DNA of 64,000 bases. Origin: Didymella arachidicola. Its lineage: Eukaryota; Ascomycota; Dothideomycetes; Pleosporales; Didymellaceae. This document shows, in pieces, positions 43,746 to 54,680 of the stretch. Where the stretch lies: NCBI GenBank assembly GCA_016630955.3, contig CM049987.1:744001-808000 (forward strand), in the 5' to 3' direction. The translations under genes were made by a program, and so were the position numbers. The notes under the pieces were generated by a model. That model had not been told where the DNA came from. It was given only the letters and a program-made list of their open reading frames with translations, and did no database searches. The first letter of the stretch is position 1. Every line of letters begins with the position of its first letter.

Positions 43746-44840
43746 ATGCATTTCGAAATTGTTGCACTCGAGAAGCAATACCAGCCGCTCCCTGAGGTAC
43801 TCGACTTTCCACCAAACACAACCTACAATCTCACTGCATATGAGACTAGCACACGCGAGGAATTGCGTGCCCGCATCCGCAATGCCGACATTGTCATTGT
43901 TTCCACAGTGAAGCTTGACGCTGAAACGCTGAGCCACGCGACTTCGTTACGTACCATAATCAGCTCCGGAACGGGCACGGACTGCGTAGATCTGCAGTTC
44001 TGCAAGGCCCGGGGCATCCGCGTATGCAATTGTCCAGGGGCAAATCTGGAGACTGTTTCTGAGCACGCGATAAGCCTCTACTTCGCAGCGCGACGCAGGA
44101 CTGTTTTACTTGATGAGGTAACGCGTCGCCAGCCCAGTGAATGGAAGCAGAAGGGTGGTCGGAATTTTTACCTGCGGCTATCGGATGGCAAGCCCCCGTT
44201 GACTTGTGGAGATGAAGTGCTGGGAATTGTGGGCTATGGAGGGCTTGGTGCGTACTATCTGTCCCCACGCCAGCATGAACACGGACCGAGGACACTGACC
44301 AGAGGTCTAGGGAAGAGAATCGCAGCCCTAGGAAACGCTTTGGGGATGAAGGTGCTCGTGGCTGCTCGTAAACCGCCGTCGAACCCCGCACAAGCCGACG
44401 CACAAGATGCTATCCAGCTACCAAAAACGGAAGAGGATCGCGTGCCTTTCGACGATGTACTGCGACAGGCTACCGTTATCGTACTATCGCTGCCGCGAAA
44501 CCCAGAAACGCTGAACCTACTATCCGCGGCCGAATTCGAAAGGATGCATCCTTACGCAATTGTGATCAATGTTGCGAGAGGCGGTATCGTAGACGAAGCA
44601 GCCGTTGTGCAAGCACTGAAGGAGAAGCGCATTGCAGGTTTTGCTACAGATGTGTTCGAAGTCGAGCCAGCTGGGCCAGAAGACACGCCTCTTCTGGCAG
44701 AAGATGCGAAGGATCTGAACATCACCTTTAGCCCCCATCTTGCCTGGTTCTCTCAGAGGACGGTCAAGAACTTGGAACAGCTGCTCACAGCTACGACGCA
44801 GGCAGCGGTCAAGGGCGAACACATAAACGTGGTTGTCTGA
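43746..44840 (+). CDS. D-isomer-specific 2-hydroxyacid dehydrogenase
   Basis: Exons 43746-44247 and 44311-44840 with a 63-bp GT-AG intron (44248-44310); 343 aa after splicing. Splicing restores LGIVGYGGLGKRIAALGNAL, the NAD-binding glycine motif followed directly by its helix. The catalytic residues are visible: Arg in INVARGGIVDEAAV, Glu in FATDVFEVEPAGP, His in FSPHLAWFSQ. The N-terminal substrate domain has LRTIISSGTGTDCVDL. Family knowledge: NAD(P)H-dependent interconversion of 2-oxo acids and D-2-hydroxy acids (glycerate, glyoxylate or similar). The intron has no stop and is a multiple of three, so unspliced RNA would still be translatable with 21 extra residues. Confidence 0.92.
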   Translation: MHFEIVALEKQYQPLPEVLDFPPNTTYNLTAYETSTREELRARIRNADIVIVSTVKLDAETLSHATSLRTIISSGTGTDCVDLQFCKARGIRVCNCPGANLETVSEHAISLYFAARRRTVLLDEVTRRQPSEWKQKGGRNFYLRLSDGKPPLTCGDEVLGIVGYGGLGAYYLSPRQHEHGPRTLTRGLGKRIAALGNALGMKVLVAARKPPSNPAQADAQDAIQLPKTEEDRVPFDDVLRQATVIVLSLPRNPETLNLLSAAEFERMHPYAIVINVARGGIVDEAAVVQALKEKRIAGFATDVFEVEPAGPEDTPLLAEDAKDLNITFSPHLAWFSQRTVKNLEQLLTATTQAAVKGEHINVVV

Positions 44841-46757
44841 TGAGTCTTTTGACCGTCGACCAGAGCTAATTGTGCCTATGCGTACTGTGCAAATGTCCAC
44901 TGGTGGCCCTTGTGCTGAGCTTAGGTATCTGGAAAACTGAAAGAAAGTCAAATGCTGTCAGCGCTTTGCCAAGGCGCGGACAGGCCCTGAGTTGGCTACA
45001 ATCTCCGTGCTGTCAATGCAACTTCACGATCTTACCTCTCCTCTAGCCACGATCCCATGCTTCGCAGACACCAGCTTCTACGAATCGTGTCGCCATCTCC
45101 TCCCGCCTATCGCACGATTCGCACTTTGATATCAAAAGCTGCGAAGTAGTTGTGCTTGGCCAATGACTTCAGGCAATAACTCATCTCATGCGTGAGCTGG
45201 GAAGCTTCATGTCCAGCGAGCATTTCGAACACGATGCAATAGTGGTTGGTGAGAGTAGAAGCCCGCTCACAGCTTTAAAGTGCTTTCGTGCCGCAGGCAA
45301 GACAGCGAATATCAAGGAAGGTGGGATTTCATAGAAGCAAAGAGCGATTTCCTAGGCTCAGATCTGTCCCAAACCCTCTCCATAATGGGAATCGAGCTTT
45401 AGGGAAGTAACCTTGTGCTTTTATACAAACTATGGTGTCGCGCGATAGTTTTCTCGGTGCATTACCTTTGGCAATGTTTTTCCCTGACTTCTTCCTCGAT
45501 TGCTCAGCGCATGTGCGCAACTTGCCTCCCCATTCTTGCCCGGTGTTGCTTTCTCATTTCACCTGCTAGGCTTCGATCCAAGCACCTTCCACAAGCTCAT
45601 GCTATATAGAGGGATCAGACATCTATCGCCAAGTGTCAAAATATACTGTACCTGCATTTGCTTCCAAGAATCAGTTTCTAGGCTACAGTACGGCCTTTCG
45701 TGGTTAGCTAATTTCTCAAGACGTGGGTAGCTTTCTCCCATCTGTGCCGGCGAAACTTGGAAATGGATATGCCACATGGTCCTCGATGTGTTTATAGCTC
45801 CAGCGGATTACTGGACTGGCCGATCCTGCGCAGTTGCTGTATGCTCGTTGTAACGATTGACAGTTTTGGCACAGCTGTTGCACCTACACGACCCACGGGC
45901 CCTCGCAAACTCAGACCGGAGGCTCACCCTCCTGGTCTTAATGCTATCAACATCCAGCCTCTGCGGATATGAGAGACACGATGGGAACGATTCACCTTTG
46001 CTGTGGGCGTGGAATAATTATCTGATGCAAATGTATGCTAATAGTTTATCACACAGGACATGTTTCGCCGTCATCGTGATAAAACAACCACCTGGGAACG
46101 GTTGGTGGTGTGACTCTCCTCAACGTCGAATGTAACCACATGTGAAGATACATCTTTTAGGCGTCAGTAGTCGTTCACGAGTGGGTCCCGATCACAATGT
46201 GCGTAAATGATTCAATAAGCCATCGGGCTCGAAGCTGCAGCATTAGGCTCGTAGAACAGCCAACAACTCTTAGAGCCTGCCTGGGAGATTGGACTGTGAC
46301 ATTCGAAGAGCCTCAAATGCATTGAGCTACCGGTGTGCAGCTACATGAAGCCCTCTGCGTTGTAAGTTGATCGTTGTGTGTGTGCATATGGTAGGTTGAC
46401 CAGCTAGAAAAGTGGAGAGCGCTAGCCTTTTTGAGGATAGAAAGGAAGTGACATAGCTAGAAGGTTCGGTGGAATTCCGGGATTGCCGTGTACGTTCAAG
46501 ACAAGGCAGGAAGACTCGAGATGCTGCTGGTGAAAACCAGGGCATGCTCGAAACAGGCCTTGCAGATATATAGCGATCGAGTGCCTTTGTTTCCCGTCTC
46601 TTTTGTCAGAACTCACACACCACCAATACGCACGGCTACGATTAGCTCCCGTATACTTGCATAGTGCTCACGACACTTGCTCGCATACCTGGTTACAACA
46701 AAACGATACCCCGCTGGCTTTCACGCCATATACACAAGGCTCTAGTCACACACCACA
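44841..46757. other. Intergenic, Hsp104 promoter at the right
   Basis: 1.9 kb without a supportable gene. A TATA-like tatata lies near 46566-46572, about 190 bp before the Hsp104 ATG. A GAAnnTTC pair (46460-46467) is followed by ggaattcc at 46471-46478. Confidence 0.5.
46460..46478. promoter_or_regulatory. Candidate heat-shock element upstream of Hsp104
   Basis: gaaggttcggtggaattcc: one perfect GAAnnTTC followed by a GAATTC, about 290 bp before the ATG. Spacing of the third unit is 2 bp off the ideal nGAAn phasing, so this is a weak candidate for Hsf1 binding. Confidence 0.35.
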
Positions 46758-49514
46758 ATGACTTCTTTCGACGCCTACACCGACCGCGCTGCTAAGGCTC
46801 TGGCAGACAGCTTTGAGCTGGCCAAGAACTACGCGCATTCGCAACTCACACCTCTGCACCTTGCCGTTTCGCTGATAGATCCTCCCAAGGACCAGGCGAA
46901 CCAAGTTGACATCCCACCCCCACCGCTATTCAAGCAGGTCCTTGAACGCGCCAATGGCGACGCACAACTCTTCGAACGCGCTCTCAAGAAGGCTCTGGTA
47001 CGATTGCCGAGCCAGGACCCTCCGCCAGAGCGGACGTCGCCGTCACCGAAGATGGCTGAAGTCCTTCGCAACGCTGAGGACCTAAGCCGAACGCAGAAGG
47101 ACAGCTATATCGCCGTCGACCACCTCATCCAATCGCTCTGCAAAGACACTCAAATCCAACGATGTCTCGCCGATGCAAACGTACCGAACGCGAAGCAGAT
47201 CGATACTGCCATCCAGGCGTTACGAGGCACCAAGCGTGTCGACTCCAAGACTGCCGATGCAGAGGAGGACAACGAAAACCTTAAGAAATTCACAATTGAC
47301 ATGACCGCTATGGCACGGGAGGGCAAGATCGATCCGGTCATCGGTCGTGAGGAGGAGATTCGACGAGTCGTCCGCATTCTGTCCAGACGAACAAAGAACA
47401 ACCCTGTCCTGATTGGAGAGCCCGGTGTCGGTAAGACCACAGTCGTTGAGGGTCTTGCTCGCCGAATCGTCGATGCAGATGTCCCTGCTAACTTGGCAGC
47501 CTGCAAGCTGCTCTCCCTGGACGTTGGTGCTCTTGTTGCTGGCAGCAAGTACCGCGGAGAATTCGAAGAACGCATGAAGGGCGTTCTGACGGAGATCGAG
47601 AAGTCCAAAGAGATGATAGTATTGTTCGTGGACGAAATTCATCTGCTAATGGGTGCTGGGTCTTCTGGCGAGGGTGGTATGGACGCCGCAAATCTACTCA
47701 AACCTATGTTGGCTCGTGGACAGCTGCACTGCATTGGTGCTACCACCCTTGCTGAATACCGCAAGTATATCGAGAAGGATGCAGCTTTCGAGCGTCGTTT
47801 CCAGCAGGTCTTGGTGAAGGAGCCATCGATTCCCGAGACCATATCAATTCTGCGTGGTCTGAAAGAAAAGTATGAGACACATCACGGTGTCACTATCATG
47901 GACGGTGCCATCGTTGCTGCCGCCACCCTTGCCGCTCGCTACCTGACACAACGCCGTCTGCCTGATTCTGCAGTCGATCTCGTCGATGAGGCTGCTGCCG
48001 CCGTTCGTGTCACCCGTGAGTCACAGCCCGAAGCACTCGACAATCTTGAGCGTCGCCACCGTCAATTGCAGATCGAGATCCATGCCCTCGCTCGAGAGAA
48101 GGACGAGGCTTCGATCCAGCGTCTCAAGGAGGCTCGTGCAGAGGCTGCCAACATCGAAGAAGACTTGAAGCCCCTGCGCGACATGTATGAGCGCGAGAAG
48201 GGTCGCAGTCGGGAAATTCAGGACCAGAAGGTCAAGCTTGACGGTCTCAAGAACAAGTTGGCTGAGGCTGAGCGTATGCGCGACATCCAGACTGCTTCGG
48301 ACTTGAAGTATTACGCTATTCCGGACGTCGAGCATCGCATCACTGAGCTCGAGAAGCAGAAGGCTCAGGCTGATGCTGAGATGTGGGCTCACCAGGGTCA
48401 TGATGGCCAGGCACTTCTCAGCGACGCAGTCGGACCGGACCAGATCAACGAGATCGTTGCTCGCTGGACCGGTATTCCCGTCACTCGTCTCAAGACTACC
48501 GAGAAGGAAAAGTTGCTCAACATGGAGCGCCATCTTAATGCGACTGTCGTTGGACAAAAGGAGGCCGTCGTTGCTGTTTCCAACGCTATTCGACTCCAGC
48601 GCTCCGGCCTCGCTAACCCCAACCAACCACCCAGTTTCCTCTTCTGTGGACCGTCTGGTACCGGTAAAACACTGCTCACGAAGGCTCTGGCTGAGTTCCT
48701 CTTCGACGATCCGAAGTCCATGATCCGATTCGATATGTCTGAGTATCAGGAGCGTCATTCCCTCAGCCGCATGATCGGTGCGCCACCCGGTTATGTCGGT
48801 CACGATGCTGGTGGGCAGCTCACTGAATCGCTTCGCCGCAAGCCCTTCTCGATCCTACTCTTCGATGAGGTCGAGAAGGCTGCAAAGGAAGTCTTGACTG
48901 TCCTCCTTCAGCTCATGGACGATGGTCGCATCACTGACGGCCAGGGCCGCATTGTCGACGCAAAGAACTGCATTGTCGTCATGACCTCCAACTTGGGTGC
49001 CGAGCATCTCGCACGACCCAACGCTCCGGACGGCAAGATCGATCCCACCACCAAGGAGCTTGTGATGGGTGCCCTGCGCAACTGGTTCCTTCCTGAGTTT
49101 CTCAACCGCATCAACAGCATCGTGATATTCAACCGTCTCACCAAAAGGGAGATTCGTAGGATCGTCGATGTGCGCTTGGGAGAGATTCAGAAGCGACTTG
49201 CTACCAATGGGCGCAACGTCAAGATCGAGATGTCACAAGAAGTTCGCGACTATCTCGGCTCCGCTGGTTATTCGCCTGCCTATGGTGCTCGTCCTCTCGC
49301 CCGTCTTATTGAGAAGGAGGTCCTCAACCGTCTTGCCGTGCTCATTCTGCGCGGCGCCGTCAAGGACGGTGAGGTTGCGCGCGTCGAACTGGACGATGGA
49401 CACATTGTTGTTCTTCCCAATCACACTGATTCAGAAGAGGACTCGGAGATGTACGATGAGTCTGATGCAGTCGCCGAGTTGGATGATGAGGGTGATATGG
49501 ATCTCTACGATTAG
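46758..49514 (+). CDS. HSP104: Hsp104/ClpB disaggregase
   Basis: Single-exon frame of 918 aa starting MTSFDAYTDRAAKALADSFE. Order: Clp N domain (about 1-150), NBD1 with Walker A GEPGVGKT near residue 220 and Walker B IVLFVDEIHLL, a coiled-coil middle domain (about 410-530, rich in Glu/Lys/Arg), and NBD2 with Walker A GPSGTGKT near residue 633, the pore loop GAPPGYVGHD, and ILLFDEVEKA. The tail is acidic and ends DEGDMDLYD, like the acidic C-terminus of Hsp104 that meets TPR co-chaperones. Family knowledge: a hexameric AAA+ unfoldase in cytosol and nucleus that resolubilises aggregates with Hsp70/40, gives thermotolerance and maintains prions. Absence of introns fits expression under heat stress, when splicing fails (inference). 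Confidence 0.97.
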   Translation: MTSFDAYTDRAAKALADSFELAKNYAHSQLTPLHLAVSLIDPPKDQANQVDIPPPPLFKQVLERANGDAQLFERALKKALVRLPSQDPPPERTSPSPKMAEVLRNAEDLSRTQKDSYIAVDHLIQSLCKDTQIQRCLADANVPNAKQIDTAIQALRGTKRVDSKTADAEEDNENLKKFTIDMTAMAREGKIDPVIGREEEIRRVVRILSRRTKNNPVLIGEPGVGKTTVVEGLARRIVDADVPANLAACKLLSLDVGALVAGSKYRGEFEERMKGVLTEIEKSKEMIVLFVDEIHLLMGAGSSGEGGMDAANLLKPMLARGQLHCIGATTLAEYRKYIEKDAAFERRFQQVLVKEPSIPETISILRGLKEKYETHHGVTIMDGAIVAAATLAARYLTQRRLPDSAVDLVDEAAAAVRVTRESQPEALDNLERRHRQLQIEIHALAREKDEASIQRLKEARAEAANIEEDLKPLRDMYEREKGRSREIQDQKVKLDGLKNKLAEAERMRDIQTASDLKYYAIPDVEHRITELEKQKAQADAEMWAHQGHDGQALLSDAVGPDQINEIVARWTGIPVTRLKTTEKEKLLNMERHLNATVVGQKEAVVAVSNAIRLQRSGLANPNQPPSFLFCGPSGTGKTLLTKALAEFLFDDPKSMIRFDMSEYQERHSLSRMIGAPPGYVGHDAGGQLTESLRRKPFSILLFDEVEKAAKEVLTVLLQLMDDGRITDGQGRIVDAKNCIVVMTSNLGAEHLARPNAPDGKIDPTTKELVMGALRNWFLPEFLNRINSIVIFNRLTKREIRRIVDVRLGEIQKRLATNGRNVKIEMSQEVRDYLGSAGYSPAYGARPLARLIEKEVLNRLAVLILRGAVKDGEVARVELDDGHIVVLPNHTDSEEDSEMYDESDAVAELDDEGDMDLYD

Positions 49515-52209
49515 AAGTCGAGAGGGAAGAAGCGTGATGCTGAGGATGAGAACATGGTCGACTGATGGTACAGCATTGGCGTTATGGTGTTTGAATCATT
49601 GTGCATTGGAAAGATGTGCTAGCTTTACGAGACACGATTGATGAGTACTTCCGAAAAGATACAAGCATTGGCTAATTGCCATTGTACATAGATAATACGA
49701 CATTCTGAAAATGGCATGCATGTCCTGAACACTCCATGTGATGCACTCCACCACCGAACACTGACTACTCTGCCAACAACATGTCTTTTCTTTCGAAAGA
49801 GGGCCCGGCGCTATTCGTATGTTCTTTCAGGACATTTTTCCTCGACACAAGGTGCCTCCACTCTCCTGTGTTTGCCGGGTGATCCGCTTTGCGCTGGCGA
49901 ACCTCTTGAGTTGCGGACCCGGTTTCTGCAACTGAATTTTTTAAACAATGTGTGCTATTCGGCATGCTCCAAGAAGGTGCATAACATCTCTCGATCTCGA
50001 TAAATGACTTGCACAATGTCCAAACGGAAAGCATCCAGGCCCTATGTTCTTGAAGGTAAACGCGAAACCGTTCGGGGCCGGCTCTGGTGTCCGTGGTTGT
50101 ATTCTGAGGTTATCGGCTTCCAATTCTATAACCCAGGAAATATTTGTTGCGCTATTGACCGGAAAGCCTAGAACAAATAGGTTCGGGGGAAAGGGTGCAC
50201 CCGAGGAATTAACCTGGAAGGCATAATTGCAAAATCGTCCCTTGACTTCGCTGTTGGCCTGTGACGTGGGGTTCGTTTTGTAACACTTTTTTCCAAATAT
50301 TAAGTTTCTACGCCAATGTCACACAAAGGCATTGTGATCTCTGCCATATAGTTCACTTGACATTAGACATGAAGAACTATGTTTTTGAAAAAGACGGAAC
50401 GAGGTCACCGGTATTGCGAGATGTGATTTTGACACTTCAGAACAAATTCGCAAAATTCTTACCTAATGCAGAAGAGACTTGGCAAGTGATTGATTCTTCT
50501 TCGCGTGCGATTTAATTACTCGTATTCGTATGCGACTCGCCGGTTGTCAATGTCACGAGCTGACGGCCAAGACCCGAGCCCACACCACCAATCCCGACGT
50601 AATTGCCCAATGGAGCACCTTTGCGACTACCATCGAACGCAGTTCATCCGGTACCACACTTAGATTATACGATCGTGGACACTTGTGTCGCGAAGGGCCA
50701 CTTCTTGCATATGGTCAACGTACAATGCCGGTGGGATAGCCGAACGTGGAGCCGAACGCTCCTAGTCTGCTTCAACCACCATAGAGCACAGGACTTGCAG
50801 ATAATTAGACCTGCAAATCCTCCACGATGACATATTTTATACCAATATCGAAGTCATCATCGACATCATCACCAGATGCTTCCATGATCCCTTTGCAGTA
50901 AAATTCATGTCCTTCTGTAAATCACCCACTATTTACTCCTCAGTTGCATCATCAAAGGCTCTGCACCTTCGTCAAGAATGCTTATGCCAGCAGCAGTGCC
51001 AGCGATCACCTCCGTATGGAGTTTAACGCGACGTTCGCCACCATAAGATAAATAATGGCACCTTCGCAATGCCATGTGGCACATTGTCCTGTTTCAATCC
51101 GTAGAATCCCTGGCCGTCGAGCATTGACTGAGGCTTTAGGCGGCAAAATCGGACTATATTCCGCTCGTCGTCGGTTGTCCAAAACGTGAAGGTGCATTTA
51201 CCCGGGAAACGTGTCACAGTTGTCACTCCCCTACGCTCTGCCCCATGAGGTGACTTCTAGAAGACTGTTGGCTTCTCGTTATAAGTTCGTTCGAATCTTG
51301 CGATGAAGCGGGCGAAGACAGAAATTAGAAGTCCAAACCGTTGGTTAACCTGCGCTCTATATGCTGACAGGAGATCCGAGCGTTGACGTATTTCTTTCTC
51401 GTATTTGGATGACGGACGGGAAACTGCAACCTGTAGCTCCGCTGTAGTAAAGGTACTTCTGCTTCGACACCATCACAGTGTTACAGGTTACAGGAACATC
51501 GCTGTCTATTCTTGTCGAATCTAAGCTCGATACAAGTCTTGATCTCAATATCGATGAGGTATTCTTCAATGAGACAGGTTAAATTCCTTGTCACAATAGT
51601 AAAACTCATGGACTGAGTAGTTAGATGAACTTCATTCAAGTCGGATTCCTGATCGCCCTCTCGAGTGACGAAGACATGGCGGAGTGCCCCAGAGATCCCA
51701 ACTAGATGGATGCTGAAGTGGCTAATTACAGCTTACGAGGAATCGTGCGAACGGAGCTCAACCCGCAGGTCCCGCTGAGTTGCTCGGACGACCGTTGTGA
51801 ACTAACTATTCGCATAGGGCATGGTCTGGGGCGCTGTGCCTTGGTTGAGGTCCTGACTAGACATCTCGTACCTTATCGACATAACGAAAGATGCCAGCAC
51901 TCATAACCAACTCTGAGACGGCTTTCAAGGTGTGAGAAACACTAGTTCAGATTCAGGGGAGTCATACACAGAATCCCTTGCCAACTACCGTTCGAGCTTG
52001 CCCGTAGCGAAACCTCCACCTGCCTCAAACTCCTTGCTATTCCGCAACACGATACATGCGGTCTCTCCATCGTCTGAAGGTAATCGCATCGATTGCAATC
52101 GCCTGCTGCTCCAAGATCTCCAGTTGTTTTTCGATGGGGTCCGAAATCTCTGCACAGCAAAGCTTATTAGTTTCGAGCCACTCCGCCCGCTTCGTGAGAA
52201 TGGAAGACC
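49515..52209. other. Gene-poor stretch
   Basis: 2.7 kb, one of the least gene-dense parts. No frame longer than about 95 codons has recognisable content, and base composition is more AT-rich than nearby genes, for example 50270-50520. I looked for transposon ends and RNA genes and found none I can support. Minus-strand frames at 52519-52037 are discussed under rejected items. Confidence 0.5.
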
Positions 52210-53436
52210 TCAGCGAAGATGTAAAGGGTGGTCTTGCCTTGGAATTCCTGACAGAGAGTGGCGATTTTGTGGGCGGACTGCGTGGCCGTAGGCTTCTTCC
52301 TGGGCTGTCGATGCGCGATGGTTCTCGCCTGGATTCGAGTGAAGTGGGCGCTCTTGAGCAATACAACGTGCGGCGCGTTCTAATGGGAATAATTGTGTCA
52401 GTGGCCGTCCGTGTACGGGGTTGTTCGACGAGATGCGCAGTCGTGTTATCTCTCGGAGACGATGGGTAACAATTAGCTTTGGTACGAGTGAGAGATTGAC
52501 TTCTGAGAGGCGGCGGCATGGCGAGTAGGACCTAACCAGTAGTTCTTGAATGGATAGACAAAGCACAATCGCTCTTTTGTATTGCATGACAAAGGCTTGC
52601 TGTTTTTTCTCTGCCGCTTTGTCTTTCGAGGATCTACGCACATGGACAACAAACCACGAGAAACAAGCGTGTCGGTTAATTGTAATCAACCCTTCAGCTC
52701 CAACAAGGCTCTGGAGGATCCTTGTCTTTGTATCTCTCACGAAGTAGCGAACTCTGAATTCGCGCGTCGCGACTGTTAGTTCAAGTCTGTGACCAGCGGT
52801 CCCTGCTAATGTCAGCTTGTTGCACGCAGCTTGAATAACGCAGGACCCCACCATATATACATTGTTCCGGTATACAATCTTCCACGTCCCATTGCGCTTG
52901 GCCCAAGAATCTTGATACTGCGAGTACGCGATCAGAACACCAGAGTCGTCAATGACCTGCAACGCCCCGCCCGTGGCATTCAAGTAATGTGCAGCCCTGT
53001 AGTAAGTCGCGCTGATTGCCGTGTTCTTCTCACAGAGGCGGATTCTCTGCGTACCAAGTTGATGCTGGGTGCTAGGGAACTGTGAGAGCGCCGCAGACAA
53101 TGTCGTCTCGATTGCAGCAAGGCCGTTCAGAACGCCCAACGGCGCCGAGTAGTCGGCGACAGCGTCCGTGGCGAAGACTTCTGAGAGTGCGTCGAAGTCG
53201 CGACCGTCGATGCTGAAGGCATATTGGGAGAGGGTTTGGCGGATCTCTTCGATGTCGGCTAAGTCTGTGAGTTTGCTGATCCTCTGGTGTGGAAAGTAGG
53301 CAGGCAGTGCTGGGAAGGCAATAGGGCTGGGCGAAAAGTCGGTGCACGGCCTTGAAGTTATTGCATATGCAACTGCAGTAAGCAGTATGAATACTGTTGA
53401 GGTCCACATGATTGTTCTGGTTTTACTGAAGCCCAA
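52210..53436 (-). CDS. SnoaL/NTF2-like fold protein with N-terminal signal or anchor, 3' end uncertain
   Basis: Minus-strand frame open from 53436 to 52210. The N-terminus has a hydrophobic segment (MWTSTVFILLTAVAYAITS if started at 53409) that could be a signal peptide or anchor. Residues about 55-190 look like a SnoaL-like domain: TDLADIEEIRQTLSQYAFSI, DGRDFDALSEVFATDAVADY, TQHQLGTQRIRL, and DSWAKRNGTWKIVYRNNVYM. Family knowledge: small cone-shaped folds used by polyketide cyclases, dehydratases and other enzymes; many are of unknown role. Downstream of about 52850 the frame stays open for some 210 codons but loses domain character, so the true gene probably ends or is spliced there. I could not fix the 3' structure. 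It neighbours a HET pseudogene. Confidence 0.6.
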   Translation of the reverse strand: MGFSKTRTIMWTSTVFILLTAVAYAITSRPCTDFSPSPIAFPALPAYFPHQRISKLTDLADIEEIRQTLSQYAFSIDGRDFDALSEVFATDAVADYSAPLGVLNGLAAIETTLSAALSQFPSTQHQLGTQRIRLCEKNTAISATYYRAAHYLNATGGALQVIDDSGVLIAYSQYQDSWAKRNGTWKIVYRNNVYMVGSCVIQAACNKLTLAGTAGHRLELTVATREFRVRYFVRDTKTRILQSLVGAEGLITINRHACFSWFVVHVRRSSKDKAAEKKQQAFVMQYKRAIVLCLSIQELLVRSYSPCRRLSEVNLSLVPKLIVTHRLREITRLRISSNNPVHGRPLTQLFPLERAARCIAQERPLHSNPGENHRASTAQEEAYGHAVRPQNRHSLSGIPRQDHPLHLR

Positions 53437-53628
53437 AAATTGTCCGGAAGTCGTCGTTGCTCTGTGAGGCTCGTTTTACTGATGAAGACAGTGCCAATGC
53501 CCTAATGTCGGACTAAGACAATTTCAACGGAAGATGCTGACAGGACGACGGAACCTATGCGTATCGAGAGGCTGAATAAGGAAGGTCGGGACAGCTGACA
53601 CCTTGCTTACGCGGAATTCCCGCGTAAG

Positions 53629-54680
53629 TCAATGATTGGTGTTTGACCTTGCACAACATCCTGTGACCAGCCTTTCTTTTTTTGCAGGACTGCATGAAGT
53701 ATTGCGCCTTCGTATCACCGTTTGAGCCTCCAAGATAGGGTCCAGGGAGTTCACAGCCCTTGCGAGCCTCTCCCAGGCCTCCTCTCTCGTTTCAGTGTAG
53801 TCTCCAGCATGATCCAGTTGCACTCGTCGGCCCTCGGCAAGGTTGAACATGGCATAGATCTTGTCTCTTGGGTCGGTGGCTTGCCGATTCCGAAATTCAT
53901 AGACAACGTCAAGCAAGTTGTTCTCGAGGCGGATTCCTTCCATGTCTGCAACTTTTCTGAGCTGTGCCTCCACGACTTCGAGGAACGGGCCCAAATCGAC
54001 AAATCGAAGGAGACTCTCCTCCTATTGTGGAGATGTTGCAGCCAATTTGATCTTATACTTGAGGCGTTTCAGAGATTGCAAGTCGATTGACCACGATACC
54101 TTGTTTGTACCACAGGTCAGAGTGGATTTGCGCGCAAGTGCGGCCTCTTGAACGGTCCAGATACGACTGAACCACGGTCTCTTGAGTAGAGCTGAAAGCC
54201 CTTCCGCATAGAGATGGCTGTCTTTCGAGTACCAGGGCGCATCTGTAGACGGAGCTGTCTGATCTGCGAAGTACTTGAGGGCAACGGTACCGAAATGACT
54301 GACTTCATCTGCAGTACCTAGCCATACGTGGACTTCACTTGCTGATCTGTATATCTGATCCATCACGCGCACCTGACAAATCTTCTCCTGAAGGTCCCAC
54401 TGGTTGATGCATCTGTGAGACGAAGCGCTTGAAGGGCTTCGCAGAGATTTCGTGTAATTCTGCGGGGCTTATGATTTTTGGCTGTGCTGTAGATCGTGCT
54501 ATCATATTGGTGGCCCCAGACATACGATAGTGCCTCATAGTACGGTCTCTCGGATAGGCGACAAACGGATAGTCTATAGTGTAGCGGTTCCTCGCCCGAT
54601 CCCTGTAGTAGTTCCAGTACACGGATTTCACCAGGGCCCAGCACACATCCATAGTCAATTCTAGCTGTTGAGTCCTACCA
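53629..54680 (-). pseudogene. HET-domain (heterokaryon incompatibility) gene, disrupted
   Basis: Minus-strand fragments carry the HET block order: GEIRVLELLQGSGEEP, YYEALSYVWGHQYDS, ITRNLCEALQALRL, then in another frame CINQWDLQEKICQVRVMDQI, SASEVHVWLGTA, LKRPWFSRIWTVQEAALARK, and DPRDKIYAMFNLAEG. The frames break near 54420, where the residues before CINQ (normally a WADxICINQ motif) are missing, consistent with a small frame-shifting deletion. A TAG at 54022-54024 interrupts the later frame. The first fragment has no in-frame ATG in its conserved part; upstream sequence runs into a GAA repeat. Family knowledge: HET proteins trigger cell death on fusion of unlike strains and are highly variable and often decayed. 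No intron I can see repairs the break. Confidence 0.78.

Noticed and set aside
51280..51320. gttcgttcgaatctt resembling a tRNA B box
   Set aside because: No A box or acceptor-stem pairing at the right distance; no tRNA gene could be folded.
52037..52519. Minus-strand 160-codon frame and overlapping 64-codon frame
   Set aside because: Some helical stretches near 52080-52200, but no consistent splice model and no recognisable domain; noted as part of the SnoaL extension question.
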